The translations under genes and the position numbers were made by a program. Of a stretch of DNA of 64,000 bases, positions 7,717-17,338 are shown in pieces. The notes beneath the pieces were generated by a model. The model did not search any database and was not told where the DNA came from. It saw only the letters and a list, made by a program, of their open reading frames with translations. The number at the start of each line of letters is the position of its first letter. The stretch's first letter is position 1. This DNA comes from UKL13-3 sp943369665 (GTDB lineage Bacteria; Bacteroidota; Bacteroidia; UKL13-3), in the NCBI GenBank assembly GCA_943369665.1, contig CALRNX020000005.1, forward strand, positions 124,001-188,000. Direction: 5' to 3'.

Positions 7717-10211
7717 AAGTCCATATCCATTCCACCCTGACCTTCGCGATTATTTGTTTTACGCTTACGGAAAAGAGAGCTATCCCACTCTCCAAAACGA
7801 TACGTGAATCCCACGCGAAAGAAACGAACATCTCTTCTGCGCGAAAGGTCCTGGGTAAAATAATCAGTTTCGAAATTAGAGCCAAACCTTCGGGTATTGA
7901 AAATATCATTAATCGTAAAATTGAATGACAGTTTTTTGTTTACGTCTTTGTTCAACGAAAAGTCCATTGAATACACTGGGATCGTGGTTCCCTGCGTAAT
8001 GATCTTTGGCGCTTCATACGATCCGTTTAATTGAGCAGTAAAGGCTGCCGGCAGTTTATAACTCAACATTGCCTTGGCATTCCAGCTCCAGCCGCTGTTT
8101 TCCAACGTACCGCTTGCCGTATTCGCATTAATGTTTACGTGGTATGTATTACCACTTAAGGTCAGATCCATTTTACGTTTAAAAAACGAAAACTTAACCG
8201 TGTTTTCCCAGCCATACGAAGCGTTTGCATCTCCATTAATAAATGTTGTGATCAACACATTTGAATCGGTGGTGGAGCGATACACATATTGCGTGATCGG
8301 GTCCTGATTATACCTTACATATAATGAGGTCAACCAACTTACATTGTCCCAAATACTATTATAATTTGCTTCTGCCAAATTGATAAACTCCGGAGCAAGT
8401 GCGGGGTTTCCGATCTGATAATTCAGTTTATCGCTGAACATAATAAAAGGCATTATTTGCATACGCCCCGGTCGTTCAATTTTACGCGAAAAGTTCAATT
8501 GTACTTCATTGCGCTCATTAAACTTCTTGGACAAATAAAGACTGGGAAACAATGCTTTGGCCAAATTTTCTGTTCCGTCAGGATAAATATAATCAAAAGA
8601 CAATCCTTTGTTAACCAGTTCTCCTGTAAAGTTGGTTTGCTCAAAACGCACTCCTGCCTGGTAGCCAATACCACCAACATAACCACTGTAATTTACATAT
8701 GCTGCATTGATAAAACTGGTGATCTTATAGTCACTCGTTAAAAAGGTATCGGGAATATATGCATTTGTTGGGTAATCAAACGCGCTCACATTAAGTCCTG
8801 TTCGGCTAATGCTATAATTGCTTTTTACCCCCCACTCTAGTTTAGAAGAGTCCGTTAATGGGTTGGTAAAATCAAACTGGAAATTCCCCATTTGATTTCG
8901 GCCGCTTCCGATATTTTTTTGCAATTGAGGATTATTCGGTAATACCGCACCTGATCCATCATAATTGGTAGTCGTAAAAAGTGCTTCACTATTTTGTTGG
9001 CCATTATTGTAACTGATATCAGTAGTCCACTCCTTGCCTTGTTTCGGATATGTGCGCTTCCACAACAACTGTGTTGTATAGTTTCTAAACTGCGTTTCCT
9101 GTGAAGTATTTCTATTTCCCCAACTCAATACGCTATCGTTGGCATTCTTTTGCGTAAATGTCTGTTCATCCTCCTGATCAAAATTGCCACGCATAATACT
9201 TTGCGAAAGCGTTAACGTATTCCTGTTATTCACACTGTAATCAAGCCCAAATCGCGCATGTTGCATGAGGTTTGACGATAGATTTTTATTGTTTTGTGCG
9301 TAATAACTGGTCGGTAATTCGTTGGTCAAGTTTGTCCGGTTGGTATACCCTTTTGATGGATTATCCCTTGTGTTCAGGTTGTAAGAAGCCGAAAAATTGA
9401 ACGGCTTCTCTTTGATATTGATATTCGCATTTACACCATACCGGTTGTTGGTACCCACATTGGCTCCAATCATTCCATTATAACCTGGTTTATTATTGGT
9501 TTTCATTACCACATTTACAATTCCTCCACTGGCACTGGCATCATATTTTGCCGAGGGATTGGTAATCACCTCCACTCGCTCTATTTGGTCGGCAGGCAAT
9601 TGTTCTAGCGTTAGCGTTGTTGGTCTTCCATCAATAAAAATTGTTGGCGAATTATTGCGCAAAGCCACATTCCCATCCGCATCAACCGTTAAACCCGGAA
9701 TATTTTTCATCACATCAATAGCCGTTCCCCCTCGTGCCGAAATATCTTTGTCTACATTATATGTCCTGCGATCAATACTCATCACCACAGGAGCTTTTTC
9801 CCCCGCAACAACAACATCATTCAGTTGCTTTGTGTCCGGCTCCACTTTCAAATCCCCCAGATCCTGTTCAACAGTATTGGGCGTTATTGTTACTGGTAAC
9901 GTAAACGGCTTGTATCCAATAAACTGAATACGCAGCCTGTATTTTCCAAACGGCAATTTCTCCATGTTGAAATCACCATTGCTTTGCGCCAACACTCCAC
10001 TGATAACGCTGTCTTTTTGCATCGCCAGCAACGTAACCGAAGCGTAATCAACCGGTTTTTTGGTTTTGGCATCAATGGCTTTCCCATACAGCCGTCCAAT
10101 GGCAGGCATTTTGGCCCCACCCTGTGGGCGACCGCCTCCTGGCATCTGGGCATAAACAATATGAAAGCACATGGCAAAAATGATACTGAAGGCGAAAATC
10201 TTATAGGTCAT
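7713..10211 (-). CDS. TonB-dependent-receptor-like outer-membrane beta-barrel protein with carboxypeptidase-regulatory-like domain
   Basis: 832 residues from the ATG at 10211; the frame extends to 10256, but this ATG gives a clean signal peptide (MTYKIFAFSIIFAMCFHIVY, cut near AQ). A CarboxypepD_reg-like domain follows (LYGKAIDAKTKKPVDYASVTL, about residues 40-120). Next is a plug domain (about 125-230: DVMKNIPGLTVDADGNV, FIDGRPTTLTLEQLPADQIE), then a long barrel of the OMP_b-brl_3 type rich in alternating aromatic residues. No SusD-like partner and no obvious TonB box are visible. This family is very common in Bacteroidota and its ligands are mostly unknown. Convergent with the previous gene; transcribed alone. 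Confidence 0.85.
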   Translation of the reverse strand: MTYKIFAFSIIFAMCFHIVYAQMPGGGRPQGGAKMPAIGRLYGKAIDAKTKKPVDYASVTLLAMQKDSVISGVLAQSNGDFNMEKLPFGKYRLRIQFIGYKPFTLPVTITPNTVEQDLGDLKVEPDTKQLNDVVVAGEKAPVVMSIDRRTYNVDKDISARGGTAIDVMKNIPGLTVDADGNVALRNNSPTIFIDGRPTTLTLEQLPADQIERVEVITNPSAKYDASASGGIVNVVMKTNNKPGYNGMIGANVGTNNRYGVNANINIKEKPFNFSASYNLNTRDNPSKGYTNRTNLTNELPTSYYAQNNKNLSSNLMQHARFGLDYSVNNRNTLTLSQSIMRGNFDQEDEQTFTQKNANDSVLSWGNRNTSQETQFRNYTTQLLWKRTYPKQGKEWTTDISYNNGQQNSEALFTTTNYDGSGAVLPNNPQLQKNIGSGRNQMGNFQFDFTNPLTDSSKLEWGVKSNYSISRTGLNVSAFDYPTNAYIPDTFLTSDYKITSFINAAYVNYSGYVGGIGYQAGVRFEQTNFTGELVNKGLSFDYIYPDGTENLAKALFPSLYLSKKFNERNEVQLNFSRKIERPGRMQIMPFIMFSDKLNYQIGNPALAPEFINLAEANYNSIWDNVSWLTSLYVRYNQDPITQYVYRSTTDSNVLITTFINGDANASYGWENTVKFSFFKRKMDLTLSGNTYHVNINANTASGTLENSGWSWNAKAMLSYKLPAAFTAQLNGSYEAPKIITQGTTIPVYSMDFSLNKDVNKKLSFNFTINDIFNTRRFGSNFETDYFTQDLSRRRDVRFFRVGFTYRFGEWDSSLFRKRKTNNREGQGGMDMDF

Positions 10212-10382
10212 CCGAAAAGATAAATGAAGCTGCAATATTATTGCATAAATGAACAACTCTGATAGAAATTAGAGGAAGTGGTTTAATTCAGCGGTCAAAC
10301 AACAAACAGCCTGCTTTTTGTAAATCGGTTTGGCGAAAGTGATTTCTTTTAATACCTTAGTTCCTCTTTACCCTATTCCACA

Positions 10383-11921
10383 ATGCGAATACTTCTAGTC
10401 TACCCGGAAATGCCGGACACTTTTTATGCGCTGAAGCACTTTACCAAAGTAATCGGCAAAAAAGCAGCCTTCCCTCCCCTTGGTTTGCTTACGGTGTCTT
10501 CGATGTTACCCGCCCAGTGGGAAAGAAAACTGGTAGATTTGAATGTTACCACCCTTAAAGATGAAGATATCCGCTGGGCCGATTATGTTTTTATCTCGGC
10601 CATGAATGTGCAGGAAAAATCTGTCCGTTCAATTATTGCACAATGCAAACGCAACAACGCCATAACAGTTGCAGGTGGACCACTATTTACCCATGAACAT
10701 GATCGGTTTGAAGGAATAGACCATTTTGTATTGAACGAAGCAGAGATTACACTTCCTCCTTTTTTGGAAGACCTTGCTTTGGGCACAGCAAAAGCCATAT
10801 ACCAATCGAAAGATTTTGCTGATGTAAGCAAAACCCCCATCCCGCAGTTTGACCTGGTGGATACCAGCAAATACGTGTACTCCATTATCCAGTATTCGAG
10901 AGGATGCCCTTACCTATGCGACTTTTGCGATGTTACGGCTCTGTTTGGAAGAAAACCCCGGGTTAAAAGCCCCGAACAAATTATTGCCGAACTGGATGTG
11001 ATCCGGCTAAAAAAAGATGTACAGTTAGTATTGTTTGCCGATGACAATCTGATCGGAAATAAAAAAGTATTAAAAGCAGAATTATTACCTGCATTAATTG
11101 AATGGCGTAAAAAAACCAATCCTTCTTTTTACTTCGCTACGCAACTTACCGTTAACCTTGCCGATGATGAAGAACTTATGCAGTTGTTGTTGGATGCCGG
11201 GTTTGTGCATGTGTTTATTGGTATTGAAACCCCCGATGAAGCAAGTTTAAAAATATCGCACAAAAACCAGAACCTCAAACGGAATTTGCTGGAAACCATC
11301 TATGCCATTCACGAAGCCGGTTTTATCATCTCCGGAGGATTCATTGTTGGATTCGATACTGATACCCTCGAAAGTTTTGAAGTACAATCACGGTTTATTC
11401 AATTGAGTGGAATTCCTTTGCCTATTATTAATGTGCTCAAAGCTCCTCCTGGAACAGAATTGTTTGAACGCATGAAAAAAGAGGGAAGGCTTGTAAAACA
11501 TTTTGCTTTTTCGGAAGGTGAAACAAACATCAAACCCACAATGGGCGCAAAGCAATTGTCGGAAGGGTTTTTGGATGTTATTGACAGTGTGTATAAACCC
11601 GAAAAATCACTCGAACGTTTAAAGAACTTTTTCAGGCATCACCGTTTCCCCAAAACCGATCTGAAGGTGCCAGCCCCTTTTCGTTTCAGCAATATCTGGA
11701 TTGGACTCCGTGTTCTCTTTTTACTATGCATTGTTGATCGCGACAGGCGTTATTATTGGAACCTCATTTCATGGACATTTTTCTTTAACCGCAAGTTTAT
11801 TGATAAAGCATTTCTGTATGCGATTATGATGCACCAGATGAAAAAAGGACATGCCACCATTTATAACCAGGTGCAAACATCACTTGAGGCGGATGAAAAA
11901 GCAGAGGGTGTTGCCGCCTAA
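10383..11921 (+). CDS. B12-binding-domain radical SAM protein (DUF4070-like)
   Basis: 512 residues. The N-terminal cobalamin-binding-like Rossmann domain spans about residues 1-150 (RILLVYPEMPDTFYALK, PPLGLLTVSSMLP, VAGGPLFTHE). The radical SAM core follows with the CxxxCxxC cluster motif at C175, C179 and C182 (SRGCPYLCDFCD). Radical SAM/B12 enzymes of this layout include methylases such as HpnP; the substrate here cannot be read from sequence. The DxH-xx-G cobalamin motif is not present, as is usual for base-off class B enzymes. It stands alone, ends in a strong hairpin at 11955-11986, and has no hopanoid genes beside it. The C-terminus is rich in basic and aromatic residues and may contact membrane. 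Confidence 0.85.
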   Translation: MRILLVYPEMPDTFYALKHFTKVIGKKAAFPPLGLLTVSSMLPAQWERKLVDLNVTTLKDEDIRWADYVFISAMNVQEKSVRSIIAQCKRNNAITVAGGPLFTHEHDRFEGIDHFVLNEAEITLPPFLEDLALGTAKAIYQSKDFADVSKTPIPQFDLVDTSKYVYSIIQYSRGCPYLCDFCDVTALFGRKPRVKSPEQIIAELDVIRLKKDVQLVLFADDNLIGNKKVLKAELLPALIEWRKKTNPSFYFATQLTVNLADDEELMQLLLDAGFVHVFIGIETPDEASLKISHKNQNLKRNLLETIYAIHEAGFIISGGFIVGFDTDTLESFEVQSRFIQLSGIPLPIINVLKAPPGTELFERMKKEGRLVKHFAFSEGETNIKPTMGAKQLSEGFLDVIDSVYKPEKSLERLKNFFRHHRFPKTDLKVPAPFRFSNIWIGLRVLFLLCIVDRDRRYYWNLISWTFFFNRKFIDKAFLYAIMMHQMKKGHATIYNQVQTSLEADEKAEGVAA

Positions 11922-11954
11922 ATCGGTATTCATTCAATCAATTCATTTAAACAT

Positions 11955-11986
11955 AAAAAGCTACACCAATTAAGGTGAAGCTTTTT
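11955..11986. terminator. Bidirectional hairpin terminator
   Basis: Arms 11955-11967 and 11974-11986 pair over 13 bases with one mismatch. A-run and T-run edges lie on the two sides, so it can serve both the radical SAM gene (+) and the convergent gene ending at 12019 (-). Confidence 0.8.
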
Positions 11987-12018
11987 CATCTAGCCATTAC
12001 AGCCGGAATAAACGATGG

Positions 12019-13476
12019 TTAATACTCTGATATCTTTATCGCATTGATATATCCTCGTTTTGAAACAAAATAGACCTTATTGTCTTTCAACGTACCATTA
12101 CTTGTCTTGTCTTTAATTTCACTGCAATAAAACCGTTGGCTCAGTACGACCCTTGAATCTGAAAAACGATAATACATGCTTATTAATTCGTCTTCATAGA
12201 AAAATAAGAGGTGTGCCGTTTGGGGTGATATAAACTCGATATTAATCCAGTCGATTTTTTCCTTATTAAATTTTATACGTGTCCCGGCTTCAATAACTGA
12301 GGATACTTTTTTATAATCAAGCGTAAACTTATTCGTTCTGTTTCTCACGTTGATCAATTCTCCTGTGGGAGGTATGATGATATATTTATTATTAAAAAGT
12401 GGGATTCGCAACAGATTTTGTTTCCCTATATCCGGCAACTTGTAATCCTCAACAAAATGTTTAAAAAACAAAGTGTCTCTTCGCTGAATATACTGGGCCA
12501 TTATGGGTTCACCGCTATAAGAGTTAGCATCCAGCCTACTGATCAAAAACACCATTTCCGAATCATTCAGGTCCACATGATTGAACGATCGGATATGAAA
12601 ATTTTCATCTATACCAATAGCCGGAAATATCTTAACCTTATTACTCTTAAGGTTAAAATAGACAAGTCCGTTCCCTCCCGGACCGGTCACTATTTCGTTT
12701 AAAGAATCCCTGAAGATATTGTAGTACAAGCCGCCCATTTCTCCCTCATAACCGTTGTACATTTTCAGCGAAATGGGTATCATTATATTAAAGCTCATTT
12801 CCTTTCGATATTGACTCAACCCGTTGGTATCACCTCCTCGATACAATTGCTCGAATAAGCTATTGGCCACCTCCCCCTTCATTAATTTAAACCGGTCGAC
12901 ATCTTCTCCTGTTGTATCGTCAGCCCTGAATCTGCTTATCTCGGCTCCATAAACGGAAAGAAAAAAGAGTGTTGTACTATCTAAAAGTTTAAAGTCGCAC
13001 ACGGGACACGAAGCGAACGCTTCTTGTGCCGCTGCAGAGCGATACTGCTTTTGCTCATCAAAACGATATGTTCTTAAATTATTCAGTTCAGAAATATTGT
13101 TGGCAAGCTCCGATAGAAATGAAATAAAGTGGTAGTCCTTCGGGCCTTTTATGTAAACCCAGCCCCAGCTATCCTTCTTACTTTTTACCTTGTTTTTAAG
13201 CGCCAATTCCAGCGAATCATTCAGCAGAACGTTGATCTCTCTCGAGATATTCAGTTGCTGCTGAATGCTTACCTTGGCATTTAGCTCCGAGTAATAATCT
13301 TTATGGTTGACAATAAATGTAACCTGCCGACTTGGTTGTATTTGCGAGATATTACTGCCAACGCTTCCAGCAGAAATATTACACCCCACATCTTCCAATA
13401 CAATAAAAATCCCCTGTGCATTTAAAAACACCGGAAGAATAATAAATAGAAATGCAACAGTTACTGAACGAAACAT
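12019..13476 (-). CDS. Secreted protein of unknown function (485 aa)
   Basis: No family recognised. A signal peptide is clear (MFRSVTVAFLFIILPVFLNA, cut near QG). The mature part begins with a GxxxxLEDVGCNISAGS stretch, has a CPVC pair near residue 160, and then a long beta-rich region with short spaced hydrophobic strands. It is the last gene of a minus-strand group: 16 bases after the thioredoxin-like gene and downstream of a second large secreted protein. The group may assemble or act together in the periplasm or envelope (inference). The C-terminus lacks a recognisable T9SS sorting domain. Confidence 0.7.
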   Translation of the reverse strand: MFRSVTVAFLFIILPVFLNAQGIFIVLEDVGCNISAGSVGSNISQIQPSRQVTFIVNHKDYYSELNAKVSIQQQLNISREINVLLNDSLELALKNKVKSKKDSWGWVYIKGPKDYHFISFLSELANNISELNNLRTYRFDEQKQYRSAAAQEAFASCPVCDFKLLDSTTLFFLSVYGAEISRFRADDTTGEDVDRFKLMKGEVANSLFEQLYRGGDTNGLSQYRKEMSFNIMIPISLKMYNGYEGEMGGLYYNIFRDSLNEIVTGPGGNGLVYFNLKSNKVKIFPAIGIDENFHIRSFNHVDLNDSEMVFLISRLDANSYSGEPIMAQYIQRRDTLFFKHFVEDYKLPDIGKQNLLRIPLFNNKYIIIPPTGELINVRNRTNKFTLDYKKVSSVIEAGTRIKFNKEKIDWINIEFISPQTAHLLFFYEDELISMYYRFSDSRVVLSQRFYCSEIKDKTSNGTLKDNKVYFVSKRGYINAIKISEY

Positions 13477-13492
13477 TCTTGGATTGGATTCG

Positions 13493-13978
13493 TTACTCTA
13501 CAACGTTCGTTTTTTTAATAAATTGCTTTATTTTCTTTTTCATTGATGGCTTCACAAAAACATTGTCAAAAATCTCTTCGTAAGGAACATGCTCAAACAA
13601 ACCATTTTCAAAAAAGAGTAACGATGGTGTGTGTTCTACATGGTATTCTTCGAACAGGTTATTATTTATATCTGTGAGAATTTCAACACTGTTTGTAAAC
13701 TTCTTTTTAATTGATGCAACATATTGTTTTTTATAGATAAGATCTCCGTTGGGAATAGTTGTAATGATCACTATGGGAACTCGCGGGTTTGACGCTTTTA
13801 AGTGCTTCCCCAAAAAATCCACGCACCCTGTACAAGGCCTGTTATCTAATAAGATGTATAATGTTTTAACCTTTTGTTCTCTTATATTAAGGGTGTCTCC
13901 GTTCAACGTTAACAGGTTTTGAGCAGTAGTCGTGTACCCTATAGAGCACCAAAATAAGAACAAAGTCAACGCTCTCAT
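13493..13978 (-). CDS. Exported thioredoxin-fold protein with CxxC
   Basis: 161 residues with a signal peptide (MRALTLFLFWCSIGYTTTAQ). A CTGC motif at C49-C52 follows a beta strand (TLYILLDNRPCTGC), and a cis-proline-type segment (VEHTPSLLFFENG) lies about 70 residues later, the usual spacing in thioredoxin folds. Probable periplasmic thiol-disulfide protein. Its ATG overlaps the stop of the upstream gene by four bases, so translation is probably coupled. The downstream neighbour carries a CPVC pair and could be a substrate (inference). Lack of a canonical WCxxC makes it a divergent member. Confidence 0.7.
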   Translation of the reverse strand: MRALTLFLFWCSIGYTTTAQNLLTLNGDTLNIREQKVKTLYILLDNRPCTGCVDFLGKHLKASNPRVPIVIITTIPNGDLIYKKQYVASIKKKFTNSVEILTDINNNLFEEYHVEHTPSLLFFENGLFEHVPYEEIFDNVFVKPSMKKKIKQFIKKTNVVE

Positions 13979-15192
13979 TTCACGAATTTATAAAAGTATA
14001 TTGCTGTAACAGGATTATTCTGTTTAATATACTCTTTTTGCTTTGCCTTTACATTTACATAACTGTCTCCATAAGGAAACACTTTCGCAACATTCTTTAA
14101 AACCAATGCATGCGTACTTCCAACATAAAAAGAATTGATCCAGGATTTAAGTGGAATATCATTCTTCGTTAAAATATGCTTGGTCGTATTTAAATGATCT
14201 TCGTCTGTTAAATCTCTGTACAACAAGGTCCATTCCGATGATATGATTGTTTTAGTCCAAACATCAAAATAGTATTTGTATTTCATAAAATCCTGCGATT
14301 CTATTGGCATGTAGTATCTTACCAGTATGGTTGTGTCGTTAACAAACCAGGTTCCGTCTACCCTGCTGATCTTTCCATTATGATACGGAACAAGCGCATC
14401 AATTAAATCTACGGCCCTCCCAGAAGGAATGCTTTTCGCTATTCCTTTTAGTGTTGCTGTATCCATTAGTTTCCAATTTTCTGCCTCCCTTTTTATTTCT
14501 TTATTTATTTGGAAAGCCGTATCATATATGGTTATTTGATAATGTATGGTTTGAGCAAAAAGGATGTTGTTTTCAGTAGCATCAATAAAATGATTCGGTT
14601 CAAAATGCGTGAAGGCTATTCCGTCAAAGTCCATTACCCGTTCATTATAAACATTTCCTTTTAGAGAAGCTCTGCCAATCATTGATTTCGGATTTTTACC
14701 CACTTGTTTGGTTTTATTATAACAGTACCCGTACCACAGCAAATTGCCGGAACTCTTTAAAAAGGAAATATCATAGTCATAAGGTGTTGAACCTAAAAAC
14801 TTATGGGAAGCCAAGTCATAAGAGAGAAATTCGTTACCGATAAAAAAAATGGCTTCTGATCGGTTTATGACAAATGCTTTTAATACTGCTCTTTCAAACT
14901 TCTTCGAAAATTTTTTACCAATACTAAAAATGTGTGTGCTTATTATAAATGTCGATTTATCTATTGCATACAGATTCAAAGAATAACTCTTATCCCGCTT
15001 ATCAAAATATACTACATAGTAGTTATTATTATATTCTCCTACGCATAACTCTTTGTATTGGTCGAAGTCTTTAAAATCATCTAAATACAAAATGGTGTCC
15101 ATCGTAAAAACATCTTTCAACTCTGTCTTAACTTGCGCTTTAGAACATATACATTGAAAGACAACCGACAGACAAAAAAGGATTTGTTTCAT
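13975..15192 (-). CDS. Secreted protein of unknown function, possibly beta-propeller (405 aa)
   Basis: Signal peptide MKQILFCLSVVFQCICSKA, then a beta-rich body with repeated short strands (YYVVYFDKRDKSYSLNLYAID, FISTHIFSIGKKF). This is reminiscent of the six-bladed propeller proteins that Bacteroidota often encode beside small secreted peptides and thioredoxins, but no blade motif is decisive. It overlaps the thioredoxin-like gene by four bases and lies 86 bases downstream of the 15279-15749 gene. Function unknown. Confidence 0.65.
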   Translation of the reverse strand: MKQILFCLSVVFQCICSKAQVKTELKDVFTMDTILYLDDFKDFDQYKELCVGEYNNNYYVVYFDKRDKSYSLNLYAIDKSTFIISTHIFSIGKKFSKKFERAVLKAFVINRSEAIFFIGNEFLSYDLASHKFLGSTPYDYDISFLKSSGNLLWYGYCYNKTKQVGKNPKSMIGRASLKGNVYNERVMDFDGIAFTHFEPNHFIDATENNILFAQTIHYQITIYDTAFQINKEIKREAENWKLMDTATLKGIAKSIPSGRAVDLIDALVPYHNGKISRVDGTWFVNDTTILVRYYMPIESQDFMKYKYYFDVWTKTIISSEWTLLYRDLTDEDHLNTTKHILTKNDIPLKSWINSFYVGSTHALVLKNVAKVFPYGDSYVNVKAKQKEYIKQNNPVTAIYFYKFVK

Positions 15193-15278
15193 AGAAAAGC
15201 TATAGGAGAAAACGGTGCTCGTTTTCTCCTAATGGTTATTATATATTGAATACTTAAAGTAGAAAAGGGGGATAGATA

Positions 15279-15749
15279 TTAACGATCGTCTCTATAAACA
15301 TTGATTTGAGAATCCAAGGCTCCTTTATCTTGTGAGTTCCACTCAACTTTATAATACCGGGTTTTGGCCTCCCCTTCCACCCGAAGTGTGAAATATTCTG
15401 TTCCTCTCAGGACTCCTTCACCAATTCGGTTATACGCTTTTTCAAGTAACTTGTCGGCTGATGCTAAATCCTGCTTGTCCATATAAAGTGTTAGATCCGG
15501 ATTAGACTCAACTGGAGCGCAAAAAAACCGAGGACAATGTTCCATTCCCGGACCGCTGCAATTAACAAGCGCTCCTGTTTTTGTTACACCATCATCTTCA
15601 TAGCTTGCTAATGACCACCCTACTTTCTCATACCCCCAGAAACCTCCACCTTTAGCTGTTCTGCCAATCACTCTCCAAGAGTAGGCACTTTGATAAGAAA
15701 ACATAACTACTCCCAGAGTAATTAATGTTAATGTGATTCTGTGTTTCAT
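15279..15749 (-). CDS. Small secreted protein of unknown function
   Basis: 156 residues from the ATG at 15749; a GTG at 15770 in frame is less likely because the ATG starts directly with a signal peptide (MKHRITLTLITLGVVMFSYQ). The mature part has Gly-rich, Trp-rich and four-Cys segments (CSGPGMEHCPRFFC). That recalls, without proving, the short exported Cys-bearing proteins found beside propeller genes in Bacteroidota. First gene of the 15749 to 12019 group; divergent from an XRE regulator 132 bases away. Confidence 0.65.
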   Translation of the reverse strand: MKHRITLTLITLGVVMFSYQSAYSWRVIGRTAKGGGFWGYEKVGWSLASYEDDGVTKTGALVNCSGPGMEHCPRFFCAPVESNPDLTLYMDKQDLASADKLLEKAYNRIGEGVLRGTEYFTLRVEGEAKTRYYKVEWNSQDKGALDSQINVYRDDR

Positions 15750-15853
15750 AAATATTTTTTTGATACGCACAATTTTAAATATCCATCCTCAAAAAAGTTA
15801 ATTAATACTGCGATATTTTATCTTTATACGAAATAAATTATCATTTCAAGAAA

Positions 15854-15866
15854 CAAAGTATCTTTG
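15854..15866 (+). promoter_or_regulatory. -7 element overlapped by a palindrome (candidate XRE operator)
   Basis: CAAAG-TAT-CTTTG is a perfect inverted repeat, and its right part forms TATCTTTG (15859-15866), a full match to the Bacteroidota -7 consensus TAnnTTTG. It lies 15 bases before the XRE gene start and between divergent genes. No clear -33 TTG is present. Autoregulation by the XRE protein is inferred. Confidence 0.4.
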
Positions 15867-15881
15867 AGAGAAACATATCCT

Positions 15882-16265
15882 ATGAAAATAAGCTTAAATA
15901 CGACAGGAAGGCGCATTGCGTTCCATCGAAAAATGAAGGATGTAAAGCAAGAGGATTTCGCCTCTAGTTTAAACGTCACACAAAGCAAAGTAAGCGATTG
16001 GGAAAACGACCATCGGTCGCCAACAGTTGATGAACTGATCAAAATTGCGAACCTGCTTGAAATCCACCCCTATGATCTGATTCCTGTTGAACAACCCATT
16101 TCACATCGCGAATACAAAACACAGAATATAAGTTTCGATGCTGCTGCTTTGGAATTACAGGTGAATATTATGAATGAAGTGAAAGCCTTCTATAATAAAA
16201 TCCTAAACCCCGAAGATCAAACCATCGAGATCGTAAAAATAAGGCACAACCTTAAGCAAGCCTGA
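15882..16265 (+). CDS. XRE-family helix-turn-helix regulator
   Basis: 127 residues from the ATG at 15882; the frame opens earlier at a TTG (15864), but that would lie inside the -7 element. An HTH_3 domain covers about residues 6-65: GRRIAFHRKMKDVKQEDFA, then NVTQSKVSDWENDHRSPTVDEL, the recognition-helix region. The C-terminal half is a short helical tail (LELQVNIMNEVKAFYNKIL) that may dimerise. Its position, divergent from the secreted-protein group at 15749-12019, suggests it controls that group and itself (inference). Confidence 0.85.
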   Translation: MKISLNTTGRRIAFHRKMKDVKQEDFASSLNVTQSKVSDWENDHRSPTVDELIKIANLLEIHPYDLIPVEQPISHREYKTQNISFDAAALELQVNIMNEVKAFYNKILNPEDQTIEIVKIRHNLKQA

Positions 16266-16270
16266 TGAGC

Positions 16271-16290
16271 AATTGTTCATTGGAACAATT
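16271..16290. repeat. Perfect 8-base inverted repeat after the XRE gene
   Basis: AATTGTTC and GAACAATT (16271-16278, 16283-16290) with a four-base loop, six bases after the XRE stop and 64 bases before panE. There is no T-run, so it is either a weak terminator or an operator for panE. Confidence 0.45.
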
Positions 16291-16353
16291 ACAGCGGATT
16301 CTATTTACATTTTGTTCATAAAACTTTTCATCTGAATAGTGTAAGTTGCCGCA

Positions 16354-17301
16354 ATGAAAACGAATATCATTATTGCAGGAATAGGAGGGGTTGGAGGTTA
16401 TTTCGGGGGTATGCTGGCAAAACATTTTTATGGGAATGACGATATTGCCATCAACTTTGTTGCACGAGGTGAACACCTGGCCGCCATGCAGCAAAACGGA
16501 TTGAAAGTACGAAGAGGAACCACCGAATTCATAGCCTGGCCGGCTTTGGCTACCAGCAATCCTTCCGAAATTGGCATTGCCGACTTTATCATCGTTACTA
16601 CCAAAAGCTACGACCTGGAGGCGATGATCCAACAATTACAACCCTGTATTGGCCAGGACACGATTATATTGCCTTTGCTCAATGGGGTAGACAGCCGGGA
16701 ACGGATCAAAAAAATGCTCCCCGGTACTCTTGTTTTAGATGGTTGTGCCTATATTGTTTCCCGATTGAAACAAGCCGGTATTGTCGAAAACAGCGGTAAT
16801 ATTCAAACCCTTTATTTCGGCCTCGATCATTTTGAAAATGACCGATTGCGCTTGCTTGAGCGGTTGTTGAAGGAAGCAACGATTGAAGCAACCCTCTCAA
16901 ACACTATTTCCACCATCCTTTGGGAAAAATTCATTTTCATTTCACCAACGGCAACAGCAACTTCTTGTTTCGACAAATGTATTGGGGAAGTGGTTGCCGA
17001 TACCGCCATTCTGAAAACAGTACATTCATTAATTGAAGAAGTTAAACAAGTAGCGATGGCAAAAGGCGTTATTGTTTCGGAAGACATAACAGAAAAATCG
17101 CTCAACAAACTGAAGTCAATGCCTTTTGAAGCAACATCGTCCATGCATTCCGATTTTAAAAACAATACCCTCAACACCGAATTAGAATCGTTGACCGGAT
17201 ATGTGATCCATGAGGCACAGAAATACCATATTGATACGCCTGCATATACTGCAGCATATACTGAATTGAAAAAGAAAGGCGGCCAAAATATAAAAGAGTA
17301 A
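16354..17301 (+). CDS. panE: 2-dehydropantoate 2-reductase (ketopantoate reductase)
   Basis: 315 residues. It begins with the NADP-binding motif IIIAGIGGVGGYFGG, then VARGEHLAAMQQNGL and TTKSYDLEAM, which carries the conserved lysine of ApbA/PanE. The C-terminal helical domain has SMHSDFKNNTLNTELESLTGYV, matching the family's SSMxxDxxxxxxxEIexlnG signature. It reduces ketopantoate to pantoate for pantothenate and CoA synthesis in the cytosol. Length is normal. Other pan genes are not nearby. The paralogous family also contains enzymes acting on other 2-oxo acids, so substrate is fairly but not fully sure. Confidence 0.85.
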   Translation: MKTNIIIAGIGGVGGYFGGMLAKHFYGNDDIAINFVARGEHLAAMQQNGLKVRRGTTEFIAWPALATSNPSEIGIADFIIVTTKSYDLEAMIQQLQPCIGQDTIILPLLNGVDSRERIKKMLPGTLVLDGCAYIVSRLKQAGIVENSGNIQTLYFGLDHFENDRLRLLERLLKEATIEATLSNTISTILWEKFIFISPTATATSCFDKCIGEVVADTAILKTVHSLIEEVKQVAMAKGVIVSEDITEKSLNKLKSMPFEATSSMHSDFKNNTLNTELESLTGYVIHEAQKYHIDTPAYTAAYTELKKKGGQNIKE

Positions 17302-17338
17302 TCCCCTATGTTTGCACACAAAAACGATTAAAGCCAGA

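Noticed and set aside
9496..9927. 143-codon plus-strand frame opposite the outer-membrane receptor plug domain
   Set aside because: Shadow of the plug and regulatory-like domain coding sequence, without start context or homology.
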